Source of the DNA: Calliopum simillimum
Lineage: Eukaryota > Arthropoda > Insecta > Diptera > Lauxaniidae
DNA: 64,000 nucleotides
NCBI GenBank assembly: GCA_951812925.1
Contig: OX638370.1
Coordinates: 83,620,004-83,684,003, forward strand
Direction of reading: 5' to 3'
Made by a program: the position numbers and the translations under genes. Below, piece by piece: positions 12,021 to 24,800 of the stretch (position 1 is its first letter; each line of letters starts with the position of its first letter). The notes beneath the pieces are model-generated. The model ran no database searches and had not been told where the DNA came from. It saw only the letters and a program-made list of their open reading frames with translations.

Positions 12021-12024
12021 ATGT

Positions 12025-12225
12025 GGACTACGTTTGGCCAAAAATTTCTCAAGTGAGTCACCTAAGAACTTAAACGTAAAGACGTAAAAAAGGCTTTCAA
12101 AAAAAATGATTTTTTATGGCAACTAGTAAAAAGTTTGGACAATTTTTTTTTATAAAATATTAAACATAGACCACGAAATAAAATACAATTTTTTTGGGCC
12201 AACATTTTTTTCATTGAAAATCTCT
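12025..12225 (+). repeat. Dispersed repeat, inverted partner of 28185-28345
   Basis: Shared words in the same order include CTCAAGTGAG, AACTTAAACGTAAA, TAAAATACAATTTTTTTGG and CCAACATTTTT. The partner lies on the opposite strand beyond the Foldback-like element. The family is not recognised. Confidence 0.5.
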
Positions 12226-12250
12226 AGTTCAAATAAATAAAAATTCATGC

Positions 12251-12259
12251 AACTTTTCC
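12251..12259. other. Left 9-bp target site duplication of the Foldback-like element
   Basis: AACTTTTCC here is repeated exactly at 26087-26095, immediately outside the two symmetrical ends of the element. Confidence 0.8.
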
Positions 12260-13140
12260 GGCTACGTGAAGTTAGCGCCCAAAAGTCGGGAAAATTAAAA
12301 AAGAGTATTTTACAGGTTTGTCCAAGGAATGTCCACGTTTATCCACCCTTTTTTTTCGTTTGTCCACCCTTAGTTCAAAAATTATTCAAAAAATAAGTTT
12401 TGGCGCTAACTTCACGCTAGCGCCAAAAATTTCAAAATTTTTAAAAAAACCTATTCCAATGGATTGTCCAAGGAATGTCCATGTTTGTCCACCCTTTATT
12501 TTTGTTTGTCCATCCTTAGTTCAAAAGATATTAAAGAAATTAGTTTGTGAGGAACTGTGAACTTGGCGCCAAAAATTCGGAAAAAATTAAAAATTTGTAT
12601 CTTGTTCGTTTGTCCATCGTATGCTTATGTTTATCCACCCTTTATTTTTGTTTGTTCATCTTTAGTTTAAAAGTTTTTTCCAAACAAAAATATTGAATTT
12701 TCAAAAAATTTTTTAAAAAAAAAAGGTTTTTTTTCGAAGATCGTGCTCCATACAAATGTCTAGAGAGTGTTCATGAATATTAGCCTATTTATATCTTTTA
12801 TCTACCCTTGCTTTAAAAGATATTTAAAAATTTAGTTCCTTAAGGACCGTGAACCTGGCGCCAAAAAAATCTTATGGATTGGAAATTTTTATTTAGTTTG
12901 ATACGTCTTCAAAGACTTATGTTTATCCACCCTTTATTTTTGTTTGTCCACCCTTAGTTCTAAAGTTATTTCGGAATCAAAATTTTCTATTTTAAAAAAA
13001 TTGTGTTATCTCTTGCTTTGCTTTAGAGTAAAAATTATAAACCGTTTAAAAGTTAAGTTCGCACTAACATCTTCAAGACGGTAATATCCTCATTATTCTT
13101 TCACAGTTTTTTGAAATTCATATGCAGTATTCTATTCCAA
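12260..13140 (+). repeat. Left arm terminal block with tandem sub-repeats
   Basis: About four degenerate units of roughly 150-290 bp each contain 'tttatccaccctttattttt' followed by 'gtttgtccacccttagttca' (near 12340, 12490, 12630 and 12920). Most units also have GGCGCCAAAAA or GGCGCTAAC. The same block appears inverted at 25200-26086. Confidence 0.75.
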
Positions 13141-15675
13141 AGCTCATATATACTGCGTGTAGGGTATAAAATGATATGTACGGAAGCAGCATGACGTCAT
13201 ATCTTTAAGGAGAAAAAATGCCTGCATGTGGCGCCTCTTTCTTTCCAAAAAGCGCGAAAAAATTATATAGCATATATTTCGGCACATACCAATGATGCCA
13301 TCATACTAACCAAAAAAGCAGTGATGTCAACTTAGTACTTTTTCCACCAGATTTGGTGCTTTTTGAAAAATGATACTCGAACAATAGCTTCAAAAATTTT
13401 GTGGAATTGAATAAAATATTTAAGGGTTTTCATCTAAACACGCAAGTTTCCCATTTGTGCACTTGGGCAATTTTGTGTGATTCATACATATCTGTGGACT
13501 TTTGACAAAACAACCTAACTCGAGATAAGACAATTCTCCACGATTCTAGGCATATATATAAAAGTTAAATGCGCTTCTTTTGGTATAATCACCATATCTC
13601 TATGGTTTCTAGTTCCAGAGATATAAGTCTGTCCCATAACTCACGCTAGATTTGAACTTAGCGCCATTCGAGTAGTGATGTGTTGCTAACCAAAATAATT
13701 CAAAAAGGAGATTCAACTCTGGATCAACATAATTCAGCCACATTACTGCAAAGCAATTAAAATGTATTTTAGCTCGGCTGTATTTAGTTCAAGAAGGTTA
13801 CGACTTTTATTTCCGTGGACTCTCAAATTGATGATGTTTTTTTATTAATCAATACAAAATAAGTCAAAAAAATTAAATTAAATTTTTCGATATCCCGCTT
13901 CGTTTTCGTGAAATCCAGATCTTAAGTTTTTGGCGATCAAGTCAAGTCCTCGATATCTCCAAAGCGAAGTGAGATATCGAAAAATTTTATTAAATTTATT
14001 CGTCTTATTTTGGGTCAATTTATAAAAAGAAACACGGAAATCAAAGAATTCCCTCAAAAAATTTTTCATACGATTTTTTACAATTTAGTTCGAGTGGAAA
14101 ATTGGACAGTTATCGAGATTTTTGCACGTGGAGATGAATACTTTTAGTACATATTCGTAAATATTTTGTATGAGACTTCGTGCATATTCTACTTTGAAGT
14201 GCATACTACTTGCGTGTAGGGTATACACTTGTAAAATGCAGAATGGCATAATATCTTGAATGAGAAAAACGCGCCTAAAACAAGAGAGCATATTTCACTT
14301 CACAAACTAATGACGCCATAATTTTTACCAAAAAGCGTCAAAATTTGAGAGAGCATAGATTACGTCACTTCTCCATGCGCTAAGCGCAATAGTTAGTAAA
14401 TTTTCCCGCCATTATTTTTGCCAATAATCGAGATTTTTTTTCTGGCTATAAGAGTTTAAAAAAACAGTCCTTATGCTCACTGAACGCACGTACTTGAACA
14501 AACAAATACATGTGGTATTTTAACAAAGGCATTTTACTTTTACAATTCTATTTACATTATAATTCTCTGGCCACACTGAATAGAGGTATGAACATATGTA
14601 TGTGCACATTACACTCACAAAATTTTATCAGCAGTGTTTCATTAAAATTTTTTCGCTATTAAAGCAGGTTCAGACCACAGACAAAATGGTCGGTGAACTA
14701 TTTTGTCTGAATCGGGTTTGTCTTTGTGTTTGTCTATGGCGCGGAAATTGTGAAAAAATAAAGTTTTTTTCTTAGCCTTTATCGAAACTGATCGCTCAGA
14801 TTTATTTTTGGAGATATGGGCATTAAAAGTGGCTGATATATCTTTTATGGGCATGACCTCGATTTCCGTGGCCCCTCAGTTTGGCGAGGTTTTCTTATAC
14901 TCAATACAAAATAAGTCGAAAATATTAGATACAATTTTTCCATATCTCGCTTCGTTTTTGAGATATCAAGGCTTTAAGAATAAGAGAAAATTGAAGAAAT
15001 TATAAGAAATGTTAGATTTGACAATGTTTTCACATAAAACGATCTAAAATTACTCGAAAAATCGAGACTTGAATGTTTTTAGAAAGCAAGATAAATTGTA
15101 AAAGGCTTCTTTTGTTATTGTTAATATTGTTGCTGTTTGAGTTCGTGTTGTTGTTATTGGTTTTGGTGGTATTGTTGTTGTCGTTAATGTTCTTGTTTTT
15201 TAAAACTTTCGTTAGTGTTCTTGTATGAGATAATTTGAATTTTCAAAAAATTTAAAAAAAAAACTTTTTTCGAAGAACCTGCTGTATATGAATGTCTAGA
15301 GAGTGTTCATGAATATAAGGCTGTTTTTATCATTTATCTACCATTACTTTAAAAGATATTTAAAAATTTAGTTTCTAAAGGACCGTAAACCTGGCGGCAA
15401 AAAATCAAATAGATTGGAAATTTTTATTTAGTTCGATACGCCATCAAAAACTTATCCACTCTTTATTTTTCTTTGTCCACCCTTAGTTCAAAAGATATTT
15501 CGGAATCAAAATTTTCTATTTTAAAAAAATTGTGTTATCTTTTGCTTTGCTAAAGAGTAAAAATTATAAACCGTTTAAAAGTTAAGTTCGCACTAACATC
15601 TTCAAGACGGTAATATCCTCATTATTCTTTCACAATTTTTTGATATTCAAATGCAGTATTCCTATTCCAAAGTTC
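13141..15675 (+). repeat. Left arm module A
   Basis: The module starts near CTGCGTGTAGGGTATAAAATG and ends just before the next occurrence of that phrase. Its 13860-15600 part is nearly identical to module B (offset about 2.9 kb) and to the right arm (22660-24480). It includes a GTT-rich trinucleotide stretch at 15110-15200 and a weaker echo of the module start at 14205-14280. Confidence 0.75.
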
Positions 15676-18580
15676 ACTGCGTGTAGGGTATAAAATGATA
15701 TGTAAGGAAGCAGCATGACGTAATATCTTTAAGGAGAAAAAATGCCTACATGTGGCGCCTCTTTCTTTCCAAAAAGCGCGAATAAATTATATAGCATATT
15801 TTACGGCACATACCAAAAAAGCAGTGATGCCAACTTGGTGCTTTTTCCACCAGATTTGGTGCTTTTTCAAAAATGATACTCGAACAAATAGCGAGTTAGT
15901 GCTTGCTGTGTTCTTTAGTGCTTTTTCTCAATTGCAACGACACTATAAAAGTTGTTCCTATCGCGAATTGGCATTCAAATTAACAGGTATTGCAAACACA
16001 AAAATAAAGGAACAATAGCTTTTAAAATTTTGTGGAATTAAATAAAATATCTAAGGGTTTTCATCTAAACGCGGAAGTTTCCCATTTGTGTACTTGGGCA
16101 ATTTTGTGTGCTTCATAGATATCATATCTCTTTTGACAAAACAACCTAACTCGAGATAAGACAATTATCCACGATTATAGCCATAAATATAAAATTTAAA
16201 TACGGTTCTTTTCATATAATCACCATCTCTCCATGGTTTCTAGTTCCAGAGGTATAAGTGTGTCCCATAATTCACGCACGATTTGAACTTAACGGCATTT
16301 GATCAGTGATGTGTTGCTAACCAAAATAAGAAAATAATTTAACAGCTGACAGTTGAAGATTAGTAAAAATGTATTAAAAGAGGAAATGTATTTTAGCTCG
16401 GCTGAAAAGTTGACAATTGCGAATTAGGTTGTTTTGTCAAAATGCCACAGATATATATAATGAACGCAGTCTCGAATAATATGTGCGATTTGTGAAGTTG
16501 ATGAAATTTGGCCAAATGTCTAAATTAAAATGCTGAATAAAGCGAACTATTTCAATTATTTGAAGAAAGCGAATTGTCAACACTTGAATTCTTCGGAAAT
16601 CATAATGATTACTGAGTCGCACTATTAGCTGCGCAAGTTTGAGTTACGATTTGAGCGCGATTTTATCCATGTATTTAGTTCAAGATGGGTACGACTTTGA
16701 TTTCCGTGGACTCTCGAATTGATGATGTTTTTTATAAATCAAGGGTAGACAAAATAAGTCAAAAAAAATTAAATTAAATTTTTTGATATCCCGCTTCGTT
16801 TTCGTGAAATTGAGAACTAAAGTTTTAAGGGATCAGGTCAAATCCTCGATATCTCCAAAGCGAAGTGAGATATCGAAAAATTTTATTAAATTTATTCGTC
16901 TTATTTTGGGTCAATTTATAAAAAGAAACACGGAAATCAAAGAATTCTCTCAAAAAATTTTTCATACGATTTTTTACAATTTAGTTCGAGTGGAAAATTG
17001 GACAGTTATCGAGATTTTTGCACGTGGAGATGAATACTTTTAGTACATATTCGTAAATATTTTGTATGAGACTTCGTGCATATTCTACTTTGAAGTGCAT
17101 ACTACTTGCGTGTAGGGTATACACTTGTAAAATGCAGAATGGCATAATATCTTGAATGAGAAAAACGCGCTAAAAACAAGAGAGCATATTTCACTTCACA
17201 AACTAATGACGCCATAATTTTTACCAAAAAGCGTCAAAATTTGAGAGAGCATAGATTACGTCACTTCTCCATGCGCTAAGCGCAATAGTTAGTAAATTTT
17301 CCCGCCATTATTTTTGCCAAAAATCGAGATTTTTTTTCTGGCTATAAGAGTTTAAAAAAACAGTCCTTATGCTCACTGAACGCACGTACTTGAACAAACA
17401 AATACATGTGGTATTTTAACAAAGGCATTTTACTTTTACAATTCTATTTACATTATAATTCTCTGGCCACACTGAATAGAGGTATGAACATATTACACAT
17501 TACACTCACAAAATTTTATCAGCAGTGTTTCATTAAAATTTTTTCGCTATTAAAGCAGGTTCAGACCACAGACAAAATGGTCGGTGAACTATTTTGTCTG
17601 AATCGGGTTTGTCTTTGTGTTTGTCTATGGCGCGGAAATTGTGAAAAAATAAAGTTTTTTTCTTAGCCTTTATCGAAACTGATCGCTCAGATTTATTTTT
17701 GGAGATATGGGCATTAAAAGTGGCTGATATATCTTTTATGGGCATGACCTCGATTTCCGTGGCCCCTCAGTTTGGCGAGGTTTTCTTATACTCAATACAA
17801 AATAAGTCGAAAATATTAGATACAATTTTTCCATATCTCGCTTCGTTTTTGAGATATCAAGGCTTTAAGAATAAGAGAAAATTGAAGAAATTTTAAGAAA
17901 TGTTAGATTTGACAATGTTTTCACATAAAACGATCTAAAATTACTCGAAAAATCGAGACTTGAATGTTTTTAGAAAGCAAGTTAAATTGTAAAAGGCTTC
18001 TTTTGTTATTGTTAATATTGTTGCTGTTTGAGTTCGTGTTGTTGTTATTGGTTTTGGTGGTATTGTTGTTGTCGTTAATGTTCTTGTTTTTTAAAACTTT
18101 CGTTAGTGTTCTTGTATGAGATAATTTGAATTTTCAAAAAATTTAAAAAAAAAACTTTTTTCGAAGAACCTGCTGTATATGAATGTCTAGAGAGTGTTCA
18201 TGAATATAAGGCTGTTTTTATCATTTATCTACCATTACTTTAAAAGATATTTAAAAATTTAGTTTCTAAAGGACCGTGAACCTGGCGGCAAAAAAATCAA
18301 ATAGATTGGAAATTTTTATTTAGTTCGATACGCCATCAAAAACTTATCCACTCTTTATTTTTCTTTGTCCACCCTTAGTTCAAAAGTTATTTCGGAATCA
18401 AAATTTTCTATTTTAAAAAAATTGTGTTATCTTTTGCTTTGCTAAAGAGTTAAAATTATAAACCGTTTAAAAGTTAAGGTCGCACTAACATCTTCAAGAC
18501 GGTAATATCCTCATTATTCTTTCACAATTTTTTGATATTCAAATGCAGTATCCTATTCCAAAGTTCATAAATCCTGCGTA
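15676..18580 (+). repeat. Left arm module B
   Basis: Second, direct copy of the module. It differs from A by extra sequence at 15890-16010 and 16340-16670, by a rewritten stretch near 16810-16850, and by scattered single-base differences. It ends at the Helitron insertion point. Confidence 0.75.
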
Positions 18581-19640
18581 TCTATATATATAAAAATTAC
18601 TGTGTGTCTGAAGCATTATCACTCAGAAACCATTCGTCCAATTGAGCTGAAAATTTAGAAATGAGTATATATTAGGTATGGGAATGTTTTTATGCTATAC
18701 ACGAAGTTTTCCGAAGACCACCCGAAGGCTTAATAGTCAAAACGAAGAATATCTAGGTACACTAGAGGAAAAATACCTATGGCAGCTTTCAACAAGTTTT
18801 AATTGATAGTTTTTTGGAATACCCGAAGTTTGCCGAAGGTCTCCCGAGGGCTTCATAGTCAAAACGAAGAATATCTAGATATACGAGAGGGAAAAAATCT
18901 ATGGCGAACTGTCAACAAGCTTTAAGTGATAGTTTTTTGTGACACCCGAAGGTGTCCGAAGGTCACCCGAAGGTTTCCGAAGACCACCCGAAGGCTTAGT
19001 AGTCAAAACGAAGAATATCTAGGTACACTAGAGGAAAAACATCTATGGCAAGCTTTCAACAAGTTTTAACTGATAGTTTTTTGTAACACCGAAAGTTTGC
19101 CGAATGTTACCCGAGGGCTTCATAGTCAAAACGAAGAATGTCTAGGTATACGAAAGGAAAAAAATCTATGGTGAACCATCATTAAACTTCAATTGATAGT
19201 TTTTTGGAACACCCGATGGTTCCCGAAGGTCGCCCGAAGGCTTCATAATCAAAACGAAGAATATCTTGGTACACGAGAGGGAAAAAATCTACGGTAAACT
19301 ATCAACAAACTTTAACTGATAGTTTTTTGGAATACCCGATGCTTCCCGAAGGTCACCCGAAGGCTTCATAGTCAAAACGAAGAATATCTAGATGTACTAC
19401 AGGAAAAACACCTAAGGCAAACTATCAACAAGCCTTAATTGAAGGTTTTTGGGACACTCCAGCTATGCCATTGCCAAGTTTTAAGATGGTTTGAAATGAA
19501 ATTAACTTTCTCAAAATACCTCAATTTTTATTGGTGACGTGGCAGTGGCGTAAATCAAAATTTTATCCCTGTATACTTTCTAAGCTATTGGAAAAAAAAA
19601 CAAAACAAACATGCCTAGCGAAGCGGGCAAAGAAGGCTAG
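18581..19640 (+). mobile_element. Helitron-like insertion in the left arm (1060 bp)
   Basis: It starts TCTATATATA right after an A and ends GGCTAG right before a T, with no target duplication. It carries the 'gcgaagcgggc' hairpin-type region just before the 3' end. These are Helitron traits (5' TC, 3' CTRR, insertion between A and T). The right arm at 22645-22665 reads GCGTATAGGGTATAAAATG on the minus strand, which is the uninterrupted site. The interior has about six degenerate units of roughly 120 bp (18710-19440) built on 'acccgaaggcttcatagtca' and 'aaacgaagaatatctag'. No Rep/helicase frame, so it is non-autonomous. Confidence 0.85.
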
Positions 19641-20173
19641 TAGGGTATAAAATGATATGTAAGAAAGCAGCATGACGTAATATCTTTAAGGAGAAAAAAT
19701 GTCACCACAATTGTGGCGCCTCTTCTTACCTTATGCTTATGTTTATCCACCCTTTAGTTTTGTTTGTTCACCTTTAGTTTAAAAGTTTTTTCAAACAAAT
19801 ATATTGAATTTTCAAAAAATTTTCAAAAAAAAAAAAGGTTTTTTTTCGAAGATCGTGCTGTATTGGAATGTCTAGAGAGTGTTCATGAATATAAGGCTAT
19901 TTTTATCTTTCATCTACCCTTGCTTTAAAAGATATTTTGAACCTTGCGCCAAAAAATCTAATAGATTGGAAATTTTTATTTAGTTCGATAGGCCTTCAAA
20001 GACTTATGTTTATTCACCCTTTATTTTTGTTTGTCCACCCTTAGTTCAAAAGTTATTTCGGAATCAATATTTTCTATTTTAAAAAAATTGTGTTATCTCT
20101 TGCTTTGCTATAGAGTAAAAATTATAAACCGTTTAAAAGTTAAGTTCGCACTTACATCTTCAAGATGGTAATA
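19641..20173 (+). repeat. Left arm, partial module after the Helitron
   Basis: The arm resumes with TAGGGTATAAAATGATATG and pairs with parts of 21806-22650 on the right arm. It stops at GGTAATA, where another Helitron-type start (TCTATATATT) is joined. Confidence 0.7.
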
Positions 20174-20480
20174 TCTATATATTAATACGCAAGACAAAAA
20201 TTTGTCCATCTTTTTTTACTTTATTAGAAATGCACTTCAACTTTGAATTATACACTATTAGAAAAGTTTTTAAGTGTAGATGTGCACAAAGTTAAAATTA
20301 TTTTAATTTCTGCATTTTAACTAGGTAAAATTAAAAACAAATTTTTCAATATTCACAACAACAAAATACATGGTCACATAAGCTAGAAAAAAGTTTAAGT
20401 ACAAAGAGAAAGAAGAAAACTGACACATGTTTTTTTTTTGCTTTGCTTTCGTTGCGTTGATGACACCAGGGATGACTCAG
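20174..20480 (+). mobile_element. Truncated Helitron-like fragment in the loop of the Foldback-like element
   Basis: It begins TCTATATATTAATACGCAAG after an A, exactly like the elements at 30264, 37769 and 48933, and follows them for about 250 bp. The 3' end is missing. At 20481 the sequence jumps to right-arm-oriented module DNA, so a deletion removed the Helitron end together with part of the arm. Confidence 0.7.
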
Positions 20481-21805
20481 TTAGGTTGTTTTGTCAAAAG
20501 TCCATAGATATGTATGAAGCACACAAAATTGCCCAAGTGCACAAATGGGAAACTTCCGCGTTTAGATGAAAACCCTTAAATATTTTATTCAATTCCACAA
20601 AATTTTAAAGCTATTGTTCCTTTATTTTTGTGTTTGTAATACCTGTAAACTTTTATAGTGTCGTTGCAATTGAGAAAAAGCACTAAAGAACACACCAAGC
20701 ACTAACTCACAATTTGTTTGAGTATCATTTTTGAAAAAGCACCAAATCTGGTGGAAAAAGCACCAAGTTGGCATCACTGCTTTTTTGGTTAAAATGATGG
20801 CATCATTGGTATGTACCGTAATGTATGCTATATAATTTATTCGCGCTGTTTGGGAAGAAAGAGGCGCCATATGTAAGCATTTTTTCTCCTTAAAGATATT
20901 ACGTCATGCTGCTTCCTTACATATCATTTTATACTCTACACGCAGGGTGTATGAACTTTGATACTTTGTGCGATTTGTGAATTGATGAAATTTGGCCAAA
21001 TATCTAAATTTAAATGCTGAATAAAGCAACTTTTCAGCCGAGCTAAAATACCTTTTAATTGCTTCCAGAGTTGAATCTCCTCTTTCAATACATTTTTACT
21101 AATCTTCAGCTGTCAGCTGTCAAATTATTTTCTTATTTTGGTTAGCAACACATCACTGCTCGAATAGCGCTAAGTTCAAATCTTGCGTGAATTATGGAAC
21201 ACACTTATATCTCTGGAACTTGAAACCATAGATATATGGTGATGATACCAAAAGAAGCGTATTTAAATTTTATATTTATGGCTAGAATCGTGCAGAATTG
21301 TCTTATCTCGAGTTAGGGAAACTTCCGCGTTTAGATGAAAGCTCTTAAATATTTTAATCAATTCCACAAAATTTTTAAAGCTATTCTTCATTTATTTTTG
21401 TGTTTGCAATACCAGTAAATTTGAGTGCCGGTTCAAGATAGAAACAACTTTTATAGTGTCGTTGCAATTGAGAAAAAGCACTAAAGAACACACCAAGCAC
21501 TAATTCACAATTTGTTCGAGTATCATTTTTGAAAAAGCACCAAATCTGGTGGAAAAAGCACTAAGTTGGCATCATTGCTTTTTTGGTTAGTATGATGGCA
21601 TCATTGGTATGTGCCGTAATGTATGCTATATAATTTATTCGCGCTTTTTGGTAAGAAAGAGGCGCCATATGGAAGCATTTTTTCTCCTTAAAGATATTAC
21701 GTCACGCTGCTTTCTTACATATCATTTTATACCCTACGCGCAGTGTATATTAACTTTGGAATAGAGTACTCCATATGAATTTCAAAAAACTGCAAGAATA
21801 ATGAG
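20481..21805 (-). repeat. Loop-proximal module copies without a left-arm partner
   Basis: Two partial module copies in minus orientation: 20481-20950 and 21318-21760. Both contain 'aaatctggtggaaaaagcac' and the ATATCATTTTATA phrase. The second has lost about 70 bp between its TTAGG and GGGAAACTTCC words relative to the first. Confidence 0.65.
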
Positions 21806-24800
21806 GATATTACCATCTTGAAGATGTAAGTGCGAACTTAACTTTTAAACGGTTTATAATTTTTACTCTATAGCAAAGCAAGAGATAACACAATTTTTTT
21901 AAAATAGAAAATTTTGATTCCGAAATAACTTTTGAACTAAGGGTGGACAAACAAAACTAAAGGGTGGATAAACATAAGTCTTTGAAGGCGTATCGAACTA
22001 AATAAAAATTTCCAATTTATTATATTTTTTTGCCGCCAGATTCACGGTCCCTTAGGGAATAAATTTTTAAATATCTTTTAAAGCAAGGGTAGATAAAAGA
22101 TAAAAACAGGATTATATTCATGAACGCTTACTAGACATTCATATACAGCACGATCTTCGAAAAAATAATCTTTTTTTTTTGAAAATTTTTTGAAAATTCA
22201 ATATTTTTGTTTGAAAAAAACTTTTAAACTAAAGGTGAACAAACAGAACTAAAGGGTGGATAAGCATAAGTCTTTGATAACGTATCGAACTAAATAAAAA
22301 TTTCCAATCTATTAGATTTTTTGGCGCCAGGTTCACGGTCCTTTAGGAACTAAATTTTAAAATATCTTTTATAGCAAGGGTAGATAAAAGATAAAAATAG
22401 CCTTATATTCATGAACACTCTCTAGACATTCCAATACAGCACGATCTTCGTAAAAAAACCTATTTTTTTTTTGAAAATTTTTTGAAAATTCAATATATTT
22501 GTTTGAAAAAAACTTTTAAACTAAAGGTGAACAAACAAAACTAAAGGGTGGATAAACATAAGCATAAGGTAAGAAGAGGCGCCACAATTGTGCAGACATT
22601 TTTTCTCCTTAAAGATATTACGTCATGCTGCTTTCTTACATATCATTTTATACCCTATACGCAGGGTTTATGAACTTTGGAATAGGAATACTGCATTTGA
22701 ATATCAAAAAATTGTGAAAGAATAATGAGGATATTACCGTCTTGAAGATGTTAGTGCGAACTTAACTTTTAAACGGTTTATTATTTTTACTCTTTAGCAA
22801 AGCAAAAGATAACACAATTTTTTTAAAATAGAAAATTTTGATTCCGAAATATCTTTTGAACTAAGGGTGGACAAAGAAAAATAAAGAGTGGATAAGTTTT
22901 TGATGGCGTATCGAACTAAATAAAAATTTCCAATCTATTTGATTTTTTTGCCGCCAGGTTTACGGTCCTTTAGAAACTAGATTTTTAAATATCTTTTAAA
23001 GTAATGGTAGATAAATGATAAAAACAGCCTTATATTCATGAACACTCTCTAGACATTCATATACAGCAGGTTCTTCGAAAAAAGTTTTTTTTTTTAAATT
23101 TTTTGAAAATTCAAATTATCTCATACAAGAACACTAACGAAAGTTTTAAAAAACAAGAACATTAACGACAACAACAATACCACCAAAACCAATAACAACA
23201 ACACGAACTCAAACAGCAACAATATTAACAATAACAAAAGAAGCCTTTTACAATTTAACTTGCTTTCTAAAAACATTCAAGTCTCGATTTTTCGAGTAAT
23301 TTTAGATCGTTTTATGTGAAAACATTGTCAAATCTAACATTTCTTATAATTTCTTCAATTTTCTCTTATTCTTAAAGCCTTGATATCTCAAAAACGAAGC
23401 GAGATATGGAAAAATTGTATCTAATATTTTCGACTTATTTTGTATTGAGTATAAGAAAACCTCGCCAAACTGAGGGGCCACGGAAATCGAGGTCATGCCC
23501 ATAAAAGATATATCAGCCACTTTTAATGCCCATATCTCCAAAAATAAATCTGAGCGATCAGTTTCGATAAAGGCTAAGAAAAAAACTTTATTTTTTCACA
23601 ATTTCCGCGCCATAGACAAACACAAAGACAAACCCGATTCAGACAAAATAGTTCACCGACCATTTTGTCTGTGGTCTGAACCTGCTTTAATAGCGAAAAA
23701 ATTTTAATGAAACACTGCTGATAAAATTTTGTGAGTGTAATGTGTAATATGTTCATACCTCTATTCAGTGTGGCCAGAGAATTATAATGTAAATAGAATT
23801 GTAAAAGTAAAATGCCTTTGTTAAAATACCACATGTATTTGTTTGTTCAAGTACGTGCGTTCAGTGAGCATAAGGACTGTTTTTTTAAACTCTTATAGCC
23901 AGAAAAAAAATCTCGATTATTGGCAAAAATAATGGCGGGAAAATTTACTAACTATTGCGCTTAGCGCATGGAGAAGTGACGTAATCTATGCTCTCTCAAA
24001 TTTTGACGCTTTTTGGTAAAAATTATGGCGTCATTAGTTTGTGAAGTGAAATATGCTCTCTTGTTTTTAGCGCGTTTTTCTCATTCAAGATATTATGCCA
24101 TTCTGCATTTTACAAGTGTATACCCTACACGCAAGTAGTATGCACTTCAAAGTAGAATATGCACGAAGTCTCATACAAAATATTTACGAATATGTACTAA
24201 AAGTATTCATCTCCACGTGCAAAAATCTCGATAACTGTCCAATTTTCCACTCGAACTAAATTGTAAAAAATCGTATGAAAAATTTTTTGAGGGAATTCTT
24301 TGATTTCCGTGTTTCTTTTTATAAATTGACCCAAAATAAGACGAATAAATTTAATAAAATTTTTCGATATCTCACTTCGCTTTGGAGATATCGAGGACTT
24401 GACTTGATCGCCAAAAACTTAAGATCTGGATTTCACGAAAACGAAGCGGGATATCGAAAAATTTAATTTAATTTTTTTGACTTATTTTGTATTGATTAAT
24501 AAAAAAACATCATCAATTTGAGAGTCCACGGAAATAAAAGTCGTAACCTTCTTGAACTAAATACAGCCGAGCTAAAATACATTTTAATTGCTTTGCAGTA
24601 ATGTGGCTGAATTATGTTGATCCAGAGTTGAATCTCCTTTTTGAATTATTTTGGTTAGCAACACATCACTACTCGAATGGCGCTAAGTTCAAATCTAGCG
24701 TGAGTTATGGGACAGACTTATATCTCTGGAACTAGAAACCATAGAGATATGGTGATTATACCAAAAGAAGCGCATTTAACTTTTATATATATGCCTAGAA

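Noticed and set aside
14642..23707. Identical 70-residue frames at 14642-14854, 17533-17745 and 23495-23707, and similar repeated frames
   Set aside because: They are copies of the Foldback-like module; overlapping frames on both strands are equally conserved because the DNA is, with no domain or codon signal.
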